A stretch of 40,031 nt of DNA, from positions 1 to 40,031 of the IMG/VR virus record IMGVR_UViG_3300033150_000663; one strand, given 5' to 3'. Source of the stretch: a virus. Below the pieces are notes generated by a model. That model saw nothing but the letters and a program-made list of their open reading frames with translations. It was not told where the DNA came from and ran no database searches. Of this stretch, positions 1 through 7,941 are shown piece after piece (positions within the stretch are counted from its first letter, which is position 1; each line of letters starts with the position of its first letter). A program made the translations under genes and the position numbers.

Positions 1-1
1 G

Positions 2-1899
2 ACGGTAACGCCGCCGGCCATTGAAACTGCGCAAATCGATATGTTGATCAATTATGATATAGTTGGCGATACGCCAAGCGGTACGATTGATGGATCAAAT
101 CAAAACTTTCAACTGCAATATCCTGTTTTGAAAAACAGCGTTACCATTCATGTTGACGGCGCCGATCACAGTGATGATGGAAATGGTGACTTTTTACTCC
201 CGGTAACCGGTGAAACTCCATCAGGCAGTATTGACGGATCAAACAAATCTTTTACCCTCGCTTACGCAGTGAAAGCCGGAACGCTGACGCTTACCGCTGA
301 TGACGTAGCTTATCAAGACGACGGATCAGGAAATCTCAAAAAGAATATCGTTGACGAAACACCATCCGGAACCGTGGACGGGTCGAACGTTAACTTCACG
401 CTTTCCTTAACACCGATTGAACCTAACAGCGTAACCAAATTGTCAAAGTAATCGATGATGAAGTACCAAGTGGCACAATCGATGGAAGCAATACGAGTTT
501 TACACTATTAAACACACCCGTAAAACCCGGAACCGTCACGCTAACCGTAGATGGTTCTACAACCGTTACCGACGACGGCGCCGGGAATCTAAGCGATGGC
601 GGTTTAATTAACTACGATACCGGTGCAATTTCCTTAAATTCTGCACCATCCTCATCTCTAACTGCTGACTATGAAGCAATCATTGCGAGCATCGATTACA
701 ATACCGGTGATTTGGTGTTTGAGACGGCGCCTACAACTTCACTTGTGGTCGATTATACTGCTCTTAACGGAACGATTGACTACTTAAACCGTACCCTTTC
801 ACTCGATAACGCTCCTACGACGAGTCTCACCGCCGATTATACCGCTTTAATAGCGGTTTTGAACTACCTCACAGGCGCTTTAACGATATACGTTCCACCA
901 GTCACAAGCGTGACAGCCGACTACACGGCAGGAAAAGTTCAAGATGAAATACCCAGTGGTACGATAGATGGTGTAAACAAAAACTTTACTGTTAGTGCCA
1001 CGCCAATTGTACCCGCAAGCGTGACTGTTACCGTTGATGGCACAGATTACTATGATGATACTGAAGGAAACTTGATTAAAGAGATCGTAAATGAAACACC
1101 GTCCGGGACAGTTGACGGGTCTAACAAAAACTTTACGCTTGCTTATCCTGTCAAAACTAGAACATTGACACTTACGGTCGACGGTAATGATTACAGTGAT
1201 GACGGCGCCGGCAATATTTTCAAGGATGTTTCAAATGATACGCCTTCCGGTACAGTCGATGGATCAAACAAAAATTTCACTTTGAATAATGTGCCAATTA
1301 AGCCTGGAACGGTTAAAGTTAATGTCGATGGCACGGAATACACAGAAAACGAAAATGGTGAGTTTATCAAAAACGTAAGCGGCGAAACACCATCGGGAAC
1401 GATAGATGGATCGAATACATCTTTTACCCTCGCAGGTGCTCCTGTGATTCCAGGCACGGTCGTGCTCACCGTTGATGGTTCCTCAACCGTTTACGATAAT
1501 GGACACGGAACACTCACAGATGGCGGAACAATAGATTACGACACCGGAACCATCACGCTTGGAACAGCGCCCGCTTCAAGTCTTAGCGCTGACTATTCTT
1601 TCATTCTTGGAAAAGTCGTCGATTACGATACTGGTACTCTTTATTTCAACGTTGCTCCATCTACGAGTTTGAGCGCTGATTACACATTCACCTTAGCGAC
1701 TATCGACTACACAACCGGAGCGATAACATTCACACAAGCACCGACGACGAGTCTTAGCGCTGACTACGAAGGTACAAATGGAACTATCGATTACGAAACT
1801 GGAGACATTATGTTTATCAATGCTCCTTCTACCTCTGTGACTGTCGATTATGAAATCAAATGTGGATATCTTGATTTTCTTGAATTGAGGTGGTATTGA
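2..1899 (+). pseudogene. Tail fibre repeat protein, left-truncated and frame-disrupted
   Basis: The reading frame is open from base 2, so the start lies outside the window. The protein is built of repeats of about 50 residues with the signature PSGTIDGSN-x-x-FTL, then a VTVTVDG strand, then in places DGGTIDYxTGxIxL and SLxADY. At least seven PSGT(I/V)DGSN-type units are seen. The first frame stops at 451. The repeat resumes in another frame from about 446 (VIDDEVPSGTIDGSN) and runs to the TGA at 1897-1899. The half-repeat normally found between NSVT and the next PSGT is missing at the join, so this is a deletion rather than one lost base. The same repeat ends the baseplate J protein at 38220-38450. 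Likely a beta-rich spike or fibre shaft; no receptor-binding head is recognised. Confidence 0.7.
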
Positions 1900-3376
1900 T
1901 GAGGGGAATTGATTTGAGAGATCAAAATACAGCGAATTATGATCAAACAAAAAGAACGAAGTTATATGCGAGTGCCTTCACATCTGAAGAATGGTATCAA
2001 ATTATAAAAGAAGGCACATCGCAAGATAAAGACGGTTTATTTCAAGTTAAGAAGATACGAAATTTAGTAAAGAAATATCGGGAAGTTTTAGAGAATTCTG
2101 TTAACATCGGCAAATGGTTAGCAGGTGCCGTAAACTATGATCCAAGCGCTTATGCGGATATAGATGCGGTTGTTGCGGATAACACTATCATGAATGCTAT
2201 TGCAAATGATGCGGATGTTTTGAAATAGGAGCATCGGCCATAGCAAGAAGTAAATTTAAAAATGATACTGACGCCTGGAGTAAAATTACCGCTTCTAATA
2301 TGGCCTTCGGAAAATATGTTGCTGGAACAGCTGGCCTCAATCCAGCAGATTATGCAGATATGGATGCAATTGTGACTGATTCTATTGCAATGGACGCAGT
2401 TGCAACATCGAGTGAAGCGCGAGATATTATCTGGAATAATAGCCTTGCATGGGATAAAGTTATTGCTTCCAATATGGCAGTTGGTAAATATATCGTTGGA
2501 GAAGCGGGGCTTGATCCAAGCGCTTATGCGGATATGGATGCGGTTGCCAACGATGCTACGGCACGGGATGCTATTTGGAATAGCACGACTGCATGGGATA
2601 AACTTGACGCTTCCAGCGTGGCAGTTGGTAAATATGTCGCTGGACAAGCTGGGCTTGATCCAAGCGCTTATGTGGATATGGATGCCCTCGTAACTGATTC
2701 TACCGCGATGGATACAGTTGTAAACTCTTCTACTGCTATGGATGCAGTTGGAAGATCAAGCACAGCACGAGATACTATTCAAAACAACACAACTGCATGG
2801 GATAAAGTTATTGCTTCCAATATGGCAGTTGGTAAATATATCGTTGGAGAAGCTGGACTCGATCCAACATCTTACGCAGATATAGACGCAGTTACCAGCG
2901 ATTCTACGGCTATGACCTCAATTTGGAGCGTGGATTCAGCCCGCCAAATATTGTGGGAATCCTCGGTAGCTCGTTTATCGGTTTGGAATAATATATCTAC
3001 CTTACAAGCCATCACTTTAACAGCTGATCCCGACCTTATTGATGAAACACCACTTAACACCGACACCACTGCTGGTTACTTAACTAAAAAAGCAAAAACA
3101 TACGGTCAAGGAAGCTGGACAGCGGTAAATATTGACGATGGTCAAAAATATATAGCATTTATACATTTCCGTTCAAATTCCGATCTTGATTGGTATGAAG
3201 GTCGTATCGCATCATATGATCAAACAACAGATTTACAAACCACTACTGGTGGTGCCGATCTAATTCGTGGAAATCTAAATCGAACATCAAATGGTTTATG
3301 GGTTTGGTTTAAGGATGTGGATTCAACTTACGGAAGTTCAGTTTCTTATGCGCGTGTGTGGTACATCCAAGTATAG
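1899..3376 (+). CDS. Tail fibre protein with alanine/aspartate-rich repeats (frame break near 2220)
   Basis: Starts at ATG 1899, overlapping the previous stop as TGATG, with GAGGTGG just upstream. After about 65 residues it consists of repeats of 50-70 residues containing (N)MAVGKYIVGEAGLDPSAYADMDAV and AWDKVIASN. It ends in a non-repeated domain of about 120 residues rich in Trp and Tyr, probably a globular tip. Frame 1899-2228 ends at TAG, but the repeat continues in frame from about 2221 as EIGASAIARSKFKNDTDAW. Adding one T to the TTTT run at about 2218 restores one protein (DVFEIGAS). I therefore treat the break as a likely homopolymer indel in an otherwise intact fibre gene. The role is inferred from position and repeat architecture. 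Confidence 0.65.
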
Positions 3377-3387
3377 GAGACAGTGCG

Positions 3388-3780
3388 ATGATCAGCATAC
3401 TTATTTTTTGGTGCTTGTTGTGGACAGCATCTTTGCTAAAACCCAAATGGGTATATCTACCTCTCCCATTTTACGGTATAACCATCGCCCCCTTCATCTT
3501 TTCCGGCGTCAAGCATCCGTCGGAGCCGATTAAAAAGCATGAATACAGACACATTGCTCAACAGCGGTGGCTCAGTCCACCGCTTTTCTTTATCCTTTAT
3601 GTCGCTAACTTTTTAGTAAACCTCACATGGTCATGGACGTTAGCAAGGAAGGCGGAGCACTGGCGCATCCGCTGGACGCAAGGCATGCCGTTTCTCATGC
3701 GTTGGTGGTGGACGGCGTATAGCTTTATTATCTTTGAAATGGATGCCGCGCGGTTTTGGTGGCCATCGAGTCCTGATTAA
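3388..3780 (+). CDS. Small membrane protein with HEXXH motif
   Basis: ATG 3388 follows AGGAGA by seven bases. The 130-residue product has hydrophobic segments near residues 3-16, 22-38 and 65-80, and a Trp-rich C-terminus. Between the second and third segments is KHEYRHIAQQ. This matches HEXXH, the zinc-binding signature of gluzincin-type peptidases, and is in the form HExxHxxQQ seen in small phage and bacterial membrane proteins of unknown function. It sits between the fibre genes and the lysis block. Whether it cleaves anything is unknown; possibilities are a role in envelope entry, lysis or superinfection exclusion. The motif is seen, the function is inference. Confidence 0.6.
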   Translation: MISILIFWCLLWTASLLKPKWVYLPLPFYGITIAPFIFSGVKHPSEPIKKHEYRHIAQQRWLSPPLFFILYVANFLVNLTWSWTLARKAEHWRIRWTQGMPFLMRWWWTAYSFIIFEMDAARFWWPSSPD

Positions 3781-3873
3781 CTCCTCGTAGACGCACGAGA
3801 ATGCATGAAAGAGACCGAACGAGTATAATCTATCGTCTTAACTCAAAAACGGCGCTCTGCGTTCGACTACGTT

Positions 3874-3926
3874 CGACACCGTCGACACGCATGGATTTTT
3901 CTCGACAACGTCGACATGCTTGGATT
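3874..3926 (+). repeat. Two imperfect 24-bp direct repeats with GTCGAC cores
   Basis: Copies at 3874-3897 and 3903-3926 share CGACAnCGTCGACAnGCnTGGATT (about 20 of 24 positions), with starts 29 bp apart. Each contains the palindrome GTCGAC. Related TTCGAC half-sites lie at 3862 and 3925. They fill most of the 3781-3982 intergenic gap. A TATAAT at 3824-3829 precedes them but has no good -35 partner. They could be protein-binding sites upstream of the lysis block. Confidence 0.5.
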
Positions 3927-3943
3927 CGACTGATAACACCGAC

Positions 3944-3966
3944 AAGCGGCTATAAAAGCCGCTTTT
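3944..3966 (+). terminator. Hairpin, possible weak terminator
   Basis: AAGCGGC (3944-3950) pairs perfectly with GCCGCTT (3958-3964) around a seven-base loop. It is followed by only TTTTG, so termination would be weak. It lies just before the ribosome binding site of the next gene and may separate fibre from lysis transcripts. Confidence 0.4.
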
Positions 3967-3982
3967 GAAAGGTGGTGAGAGT

Positions 3983-4372
3983 GTGACGGCGAGAGAATTA
4001 TTTCGTAAATACGGCTTTTTTGACGGTCGCATGATTTCACACAGTAAAAGCTTTTATCATCATTTTCATCCGCTTGACCTCGTGCTTTTCAATGCATCAA
4101 TCCAAGTGCTCCCTGGATACGAGGATGAGTTCTGGATCAATATGTGCGATTTGAATCTATCGAAGGAAAAGAAGAAGCTTCGAACTCTGTCTCAGCAAAT
4201 CCAAGGCCACGTTTTCGTATATAGCGAGGGTCAGCAAATATTGTACGCACACTTTTATCTCGGAAAAGAAGGCTATCAGCACGCATGGCATCCGGTAATT
4301 TCATGGTTTCGCAGCTTAATGGTACGACCGCTTGAATGGTATAGATGGCGCAAGTTTCTGAAAAGGCGGTGA
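3983..4372 (+). CDS. Hypothetical protein
   Basis: GTG 3983 follows AAGGTGGTGAGA. This start was preferred over an upstream in-frame ATG at 3965 that lies before the ribosome binding site. The 130-residue product is soluble, basic at the C-terminus (RWRKFLKRR) and rich in aromatic residues and histidines (SFYHHFHP). No family is recognised. The stop lies four bases before the GTG of the metallophosphoesterase gene, suggesting translational coupling. Confidence 0.6.
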   Translation: MTARELFRKYGFFDGRMISHSKSFYHHFHPLDLVLFNASIQVLPGYEDEFWINMCDLNLSKEKKKLRTLSQQIQGHVFVYSEGQQILYAHFYLGKEGYQHAWHPVISWFRSLMVRPLEWYRWRKFLKRR

Positions 4373-4376
4373 TTCT

Positions 4377-5074
4377 GTGCAATACGCACACTTTGCTTTC
4401 GAAGGAGACGAACTCAAGATCATTCCTTTAGGTGATATACACATCGGATCACCGCAAAGCAGAATAAAAGAAGTGGTAAAGATTATCGAAACGGCGGATG
4501 AAAATGTCCGCTTTATTTTTGCCGGTGATGTGATAGATAACGCACTCAGAGATTCAATCTCAGATGTTTACGAGCAAACACAGAATCCGCATGAGGCGTT
4601 GAAAGCCTTCACGCAACTCCTTGATCTTGCAAAAGGCAAGGTGTTAGGTGTCATTTCTGGAAACCACGAATTACGCACCAAAAGACGTGTTGGTGTGGAT
4701 ATTTTAGAACTTCTTTGTGAAGAGAGAAATATTCCTTATGCCGAAGATATTCTCATTCTTGATATAGCAGTTAAAGGCACGGCGTCCTATGGTTCAAGAA
4801 AACGGCTTGATTACCTCATCGCAATCGGCCACGGATATACCGGCGCACGAACGCCTGGAGGCAAGATAAATGCAAATGCTCGCATACGCGATGTTGTTAT
4901 CAATTGTGATATAACAAGAAGCTTATGCTACGTGATCGATATCTCTTGACAATTCCGGCGTGGCTTGGCTATGAACATTACGCCGCTCAACGTTTCTACG
5001 CTCCTTCCAGTCCGGGGTTGGCAGTCATCTGCCTTTCAGGAAATAAGAGAGAAATCACTATCAATCTGCAATAG
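4377..5074 (+). pseudogene. Calcineurin-like metallophosphoesterase, missing its GHxH segment
   Basis: The N-terminal part carries the metallophosphatase motifs in order: GDIHIGS near residue 18, GDVIDN near residue 57, GNHE near residue 98, and GHGYTGARTPGGK near residue 147. The expected C-terminal GHTH motif, which completes the two-metal site, should follow NCDI. Instead the sequence jumps to another frame at about 4912 and continues KLMLRDRYLLTIPAWLGYEHY to the TAG at 5072-5074. In relatives KLM directly follows GHTH. The missing piece is thus a short deletion that also shifts the frame. As written the enzyme would lack one metal-ligand set and its C-terminal strands. Such genes are common near lysis or replication genes of Bacillota phages; the substrate is unknown. 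Confidence 0.75.
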
Positions 5075-5089
5075 AGGGGTGTGATTGCT

Positions 5090-5377
5090 GTGAACGAAGT
5101 TGAAATCATCGAGCGCTTAGGGCGCATCGAAGAAAAACTTAATTCGCAAGACGTGATCATGAATGACATAAAAAAAGACATTGAAATCATCAGTCAATCA
5201 CTGGAAAGTCGCGTTCAAGCTAACGGCAAGCAAGATGTTTCTATTGCTCGCTTAGATGAAAGATTAGCTCACATCGAAGATCAACTGAAGCGCCGCGATT
5301 GGCGGATATGGTCAGCTTTTGTTGCCGCGATAGGTGCCTTGCTTCAAAGTGTAGCTGAGTGGTTTCTTCGGAGGTGA
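5090..5377 (+). CDS. xhlA: XhlA-like holin-associated membrane protein
   Basis: Ninety-five residues. The N-terminal 70 residues are coiled coil with heptads (IERLGRIEEKLNSQ, then ARLDERLAHIEDQLKRR), followed by one C-terminal transmembrane helix (IWSAFVAAIGALLQSVAEWFL) and basic RR. This is the layout of the Bacillus PBSX XhlA/hemolysin family, which works with holin and endolysin in cell lysis. GTG 5090 was chosen over the in-frame GTG 5081 because GAGGGG lies at an optimal distance. The endolysin gene begins five bases after the stop, so the two are probably co-translated. Confidence 0.8.
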   Translation: MNEVEIIERLGRIEEKLNSQDVIMNDIKKDIEIISQSLESRVQANGKQDVSIARLDERLAHIEDQLKRRDWRIWSAFVAAIGALLQSVAEWFLRR

Positions 5378-5382
5378 TAACA

Positions 5383-5812
5383 ATGGGGATCAAAGAGGAT
5401 TTTATAGCGCGTTATGCTCCCTGTGCTTTGAAGGCTGCTCGTGCAACCGGTTTTCCTGCTGATATTCTTTTAGCTCATGCTGCCTTGGAAACAGGCTGGG
5501 GGCGTCATGTACCTGAAAATAACGAAAGAGGCTCACGAGGCGCGTTTAGTAAGCATTGTTGCAAGTTTTGAGGATTTCGAATCGCCTTTGGATAGCATGA
5601 TTTGTTATATCGGTTTGCTGCGAACCCTTCCGCGGTATCGTAAAGCTTGGAATCATGCTATAAAAGGAGAAGCTATCGAATTTTTTCATGCCTTACAAGA
5701 AGCCGGATATGCTACGGATCCTCTCTATGCCAGTAAACTCATTGCTGTTTGGAAATCGCTTCCGGAAAACTGGCTTGAAATAGCAGCAAAGGCAAAAGCC
5801 CGTGAGAGGTGA
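5383..5812 (+). pseudogene. GH73-like endolysin, copy 1, frame-disrupted
   Basis: ATG 5383 follows GGAGGTGAT. The N-terminus reads DILLAHAALETGWGRHVPENN, the glucosaminidase/FlgJ-type active-site region with the catalytic Glu of ALE(S/T)GWG in place. The first frame then stops at 5571. The second half of the domain (EARLVSIVASFEDFESPLDSM to the WLEIAAKAKARER C-terminus) lies in another frame, 5530-5812. Next to copy 2 the join lacks the segment after EN(N/D), so a short deletion rather than one extra base is likely. The enzyme would cut peptidoglycan glycan chains at lysis. As written only a truncated 62-residue product with the catalytic Glu is made. Confidence 0.7.
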
Positions 5813-5817
5813 TGAAG

Positions 5818-6234
5818 ATGGAAATAAAAAAAGAGCGTTTCTTTCATGAAGTAGGACCAGCCGCTTTAGCGGTTGCTTATCATCATGAAATTGATCCTAA
5901 GCTCCTTATAGCGCACGCGGCTTGGAAGACAGGGTGGGGGCAATATGTATCTGAGAACGATTATTTCAATCTTAAAGAGAAACATCAAGCCTATCCGACG
6001 CCACTCGAATCTTTTGTCGATTATATCCGCTTGATTAAAACCAATCCACGATATGAGCTTGTGCGATATCTTTTCCATAGTCCAGGCGATTATTTTGTGG
6101 CGCTCCAAAAAGCAGGATACGCAACCGATCCAAACTATGCCGCCAAGTGTCTTGCAGTTTATGCGTCCATTCCGGAGAACTGGCTGGAGATAATTTTAGA
6201 TGCGCTTTTGGCAAAATTGGAGGACCTCATATGA
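5818..6234 (+). CDS. GH73-like endolysin, copy 2, with catalytic Glu replaced by Lys
   Basis: Tandem paralogue of the preceding gene with the same order of motifs: LLIAHAAWKTGWGQYVSEN near residue 26, TPLESFVDYIRLIKTNPRYELV, then ALQKAGYATDPNYAAK and PENWLEI. In the position of the general acid Glu of the family (A-L-E-T/S-G-W-G) this copy has Lys (AWKTGWG). It is therefore predicted not to hydrolyse peptidoglycan, although it may still bind it. ATG 5818 has AGAGGTG at good spacing; ATG 5812 is an alternative overlapping the previous stop. The reading frame is fully intact at about 139 residues. Confidence 0.75.
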   Translation: MEIKKERFFHEVGPAALAVAYHHEIDPKLLIAHAAWKTGWGQYVSENDYFNLKEKHQAYPTPLESFVDYIRLIKTNPRYELVRYLFHSPGDYFVALQKAGYATDPNYAAKCLAVYASIPENWLEIILDALLAKLEDLI

Positions 6235-6578
6235 TCGAGCGAGTGAAAATAGGTCCTTGGTGGTATAAAATCGAGCGGCGAAAGATCGATCCGCCTCATG
6301 AGTTAGGTCACGCGATAGCGAAAGAATACGCGGTGCGTGAAGCGGCTCGAGACGAAGAAGCGCTCGCGGATGTTTTAGGTAATGCCCTCTTTTCTTTTAT
6401 CTTAGATAATCCAAAGGTGGTGGGGGCAGTGGCTGGATGTTTAGCGGAGCAAGGTCAGATTAAAGACACTTTGGACTGGATTCGTCTTGAATTGCTGCAA
6501 TTACGCGATCAAGCGGAGAATTTAGCGGAGGAGATCGATAAAATTCTCAAAGACTTAGGAGGTGAGGAAAGTGAGTGA
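6231..6578 (+). CDS. Shortened phage metallopeptidase-like protein (HELGH)
   Basis: Overlaps the previous gene as ATGA. The N-terminal VKIGPWWYKIE and the HELGHAIAKEY motif followed by DEEALADVLGNALFSFILDNPKVV match a family of small phage zinc-peptidase-like proteins. In that family roughly 30 residues ending in a LLHEL-type strand normally lie between the two motifs. Here KIDPP runs straight into HELGH, so an in-frame deletion is likely while the zinc motif is kept. After the domain there is a 45-residue coiled-coil tail (LDWIRLELLQLRDQAENLAEEIDKIL). No substrate is known. The family identification is from motif memory, not a search. Confidence 0.55.
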   Translation: MIERVKIGPWWYKIERRKIDPPHELGHAIAKEYAVREAARDEEALADVLGNALFSFILDNPKVVGAVAGCLAEQGQIKDTLDWIRLELLQLRDQAENLAEEIDKILKDLGGEESE

Positions 6579-6834
6579 ATTTTGGCAATATTTTCTGACA
6601 GCTGCTGCAGGTTTTATAATTCCTTTCTTGATCAGCTGGTTGTTCTCTAAATTCGCACCGAACAAAGCGGCAATGTTTTTGGCCAAATGGATAGCCAAGA
6701 TCGTCAAGGATCCTAAAGCACAGAATAAAATAGAGAATCAAATAGGCGATTATTTAATGGCTTTAGGTCAAGAATTGAAAGAACTTCATCCGGATGACGA
6801 TACAGGGAGTGGTGGCGTTCATCCTTCCTCTTAA
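6571..6834 (+). CDS. Small single-span membrane protein, holin candidate
   Basis: GTG 6571 lies nine bases after AGGAGGTGAGG. This start overlaps the previous gene by eight bases and is preferred over GTG 6562. The 87-residue product has one N-terminal hydrophobic helix (FLTAAAGFIIPFLISWLF), an amphipathic basic middle and a polar acidic tail (HPDDDTGSGG). Size, topology and position after the endolysins fit a holin or holin partner. No named holin family is recognised. Confidence 0.6.
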   Translation: MSEFWQYFLTAAAGFIIPFLISWLFSKFAPNKAAMFLAKWIAKIVKDPKAQNKIENQIGDYLMALGQELKELHPDDDTGSGGVHPSS

Positions 6835-6985
6835 TCAAGAAGGCCTTAAAATAGCCGACAAAGCCATAAAAGATTGGAATGATGAGCACACAGGAAAGGA
6901 AATACAGAGGTTAGGATACTGGAGAAAGAAAAAATTGAAGGAAATTCTGGAGAGGATGGAGAAGAGAGGAAAGGGCGGCAATTAA
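6809..6985 (+). CDS. Short basic hypothetical protein
   Basis: A 58-residue basic, helical product (KADKAIKDWNDEHTGKE type composition, ending KRGKGGN) that overlaps the end of the preceding gene. GTG 6809 or 6812 is the likely start, with a weak CAGGGA site. No family is recognised. It ends the rightward lysis transcript; its stop codon lies inside the loop of a perfect hairpin. Confidence 0.45.
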   Translation: MVAFILPLNQEGLKIADKAIKDWNDEHTGKEIQRLGYWRKKKLKEILERMEKRGKGGN

Positions 6986-6992
6986 GCCGCCC
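6973..6992. terminator. GC-rich hairpin at the end of the lysis operon
   Basis: GGGCGGC (6973-6979) pairs with GCCGCCC (6986-6992) around AATTAA. There is no long T run on the plus strand. On the minus strand the stem is followed by TTTCC. It may cooperate with the second hairpin at 7030-7051 between convergent transcripts. Confidence 0.45.
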
Positions 6993-7029
6993 ACATATAT
7001 AGCATTTTCTCACCTCCTTTCTTAGTGAA

Positions 7030-7051
7030 GGAGCCCCCGCGAGGAGGCTCC
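7030..7051. terminator. Hairpin between convergent operons, likely bidirectional
   Basis: GGAGCC pairs with GGCTCC, a C/A mismatch follows, then CC/GG closes a GCGA (GNRA) tetraloop. It lies 45 bases after the last rightward gene and 21 bases after the last leftward gene, the expected place for a shared terminator. The T tracts are poor. Confidence 0.5.
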
Positions 7052-7071
7052 AGGTATAGTATGCACACTTT

Positions 7072-7461
7072 TTAGCCTTTGAATATAAATATCTCTCTTG
7101 CGAATACCCGACCTTCGCCTATGCCGTCCCCCCTGCTGTGGCTAATTATAAAAGGCTTGTTTGATCTGGGTTTGAGAGTGTACCATATACCATCAATGAA
7201 CGAGTCATGATAACTTTCCTTGTCGATTAGTTCGGCTATTTCTTCAAGATCGGCGTCCTTGGGTACCCAGATTCTGAATCCATGGTAATATCCCCCAGAT
7301 CCAAAGTGCTGCGCGCCGTTCCCTATTGAAAATGTGTCTTCGTTGCTTAGTTCGATGACATCATAATTGCCCAACTTTATCTTGTCTGCCAGCTTAGTCG
7401 CATCGTCTTTGCAGCAGCCTAAAGCGCAGAAGTAATCAATCCATTCACGGTAGGTTCGCAT
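7072..7461 (-). CDS. Hypothetical protein, last gene of minus-strand operon
   Basis: ATG (7461) follows GGAAAGGAGGTGAGAGC, an optimal ribosome binding site. The 129-residue acidic product begins with a helical part (REWIDYFCALGCCKDDATKLADKI), then turns into beta-rich sequence with GGYYHGFRIWVPKDADLEEIAELIDKE. No domain is recognised. Three Cys (FCALGCC) cluster near residue 15, but no partner cysteines follow, so a zinc site is not evident. It sits in a leftward operon of small unknown genes that resembles a phage accessory (moron-like) block. Confidence 0.6.
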   Translation of the reverse strand: MRTYREWIDYFCALGCCKDDATKLADKIKLGNYDVIELSNEDTFSIGNGAQHFGSGGYYHGFRIWVPKDADLEEIAELIDKESYHDSFIDGIWYTLKPRSNKPFIISHSRGDGIGEGRVFAREIFIFKG

Positions 7462-7493
7462 GCTCTCACCTCCTTTCCAGTGATGTTTTTCAT
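7419..7493 (-). CDS. Small overlapping ORF (24 aa) with strong ribosome binding site
   Basis: On the minus strand AGAAGGAGGTGAAAAA precedes an ATG at 7493. The frame encodes MKNITGKEVRACEPTV and eight more residues before TAG at 7419-7421. It contains the ribosome binding site and start of the next gene in another frame. It could be a leader that couples translation, or the remnant of a longer gene. The coding status is uncertain. Confidence 0.3.
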   Translation of the reverse strand: MKNITGKEVRACEPTVNGLITSAL

Positions 7494-7561
7494 TTTTTCA
7501 CCTCCTTCTATGTTGTATATGCACACTTTTTATATTCCAAAAGGAATTAGATGCACACTTT

Positions 7562-7927
7562 TCATTCTTCTTCTATGGGGGGCCATTCGAATTCGGCGAT
7601 AGGTATATACTCGCCGCCGGATGATTTGAACACTTTGAAGACCCCATTTCCTATGCGCAGTTTTATATTGCTAATCTTAACTTGTACCTCACTATCATTT
7701 GGATATACTACCTCGATAGGTGCGAGGTGCTTTATAAGCGGATCCTCAGGAATTATATCGACAGTTAGCGAAACTGTGTTGATATATAACCCCGCCCCGC
7801 AGGTGATAGCATTGAAGAAAAAGTCGAACTCCAAGTCTCCTGCGAACTCCGTCAATTTATAAGTAACACGATCCTCTTCCCTTTTCATTGTGACTCTGCC
7901 CTTATATATCCTGCATCTTGCCAACAT
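7562..7927 (-). CDS. Hypothetical acidic protein
   Basis: ATG 7927 is placed eight bases after AAGGAGGG. An in-frame ATG at 7951 would overlap the previous gene and lies before the ribosome binding site. The 121-residue product is beta-rich, with LEFDFFFNAITCGAGLYINTVSLTVDIIPEDP, and ends in a very acidic EFEWPPIEEE. No family is recognised. It begins 15 bases after the stop of the RHH-like gene, so the two are co-transcribed. Confidence 0.6.
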   Translation of the reverse strand: MLARCRIYKGRVTMKREEDRVTYKLTEFAGDLEFDFFFNAITCGAGLYINTVSLTVDIIPEDPLIKHLAPIEVVYPNDSEVQVKISNIKLRIGNGVFKVFKSSGGEYIPIAEFEWPPIEEE

Positions 7928-7941
7928 CTTTATCCCTCCTT

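Larger units (their letters stand above)
7061..7562. repeat. Three copies of ATGCACACTTTT
   Basis: Exact copies of ATGCACACTTTT lie at 7061-7072, 7519-7530 and 7551-7562. Read on the minus strand (AAAAGTGTGCAT), two of them sit at or immediately after the stop codons of the minus-strand genes ending at 7072 and 7562. The third lies between these two genes. The pattern suggests a gene-cassette boundary or a mRNA 3'-end element. Confidence 0.5.

Noticed and set aside
1-3376. Diversity-generating retroelement acting on the fibre repeats
   Set aside because: No reverse transcriptase, Avd-like gene or template repeat is visible; the repeats are ordinary internal fibre repeats.
4246-4390. Further ATGCACACTTT-like copies at 4246 and 4383
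   Set aside because: They match only CGCACACTTT and encode Ala-His-Phe in two genes; probably chance.
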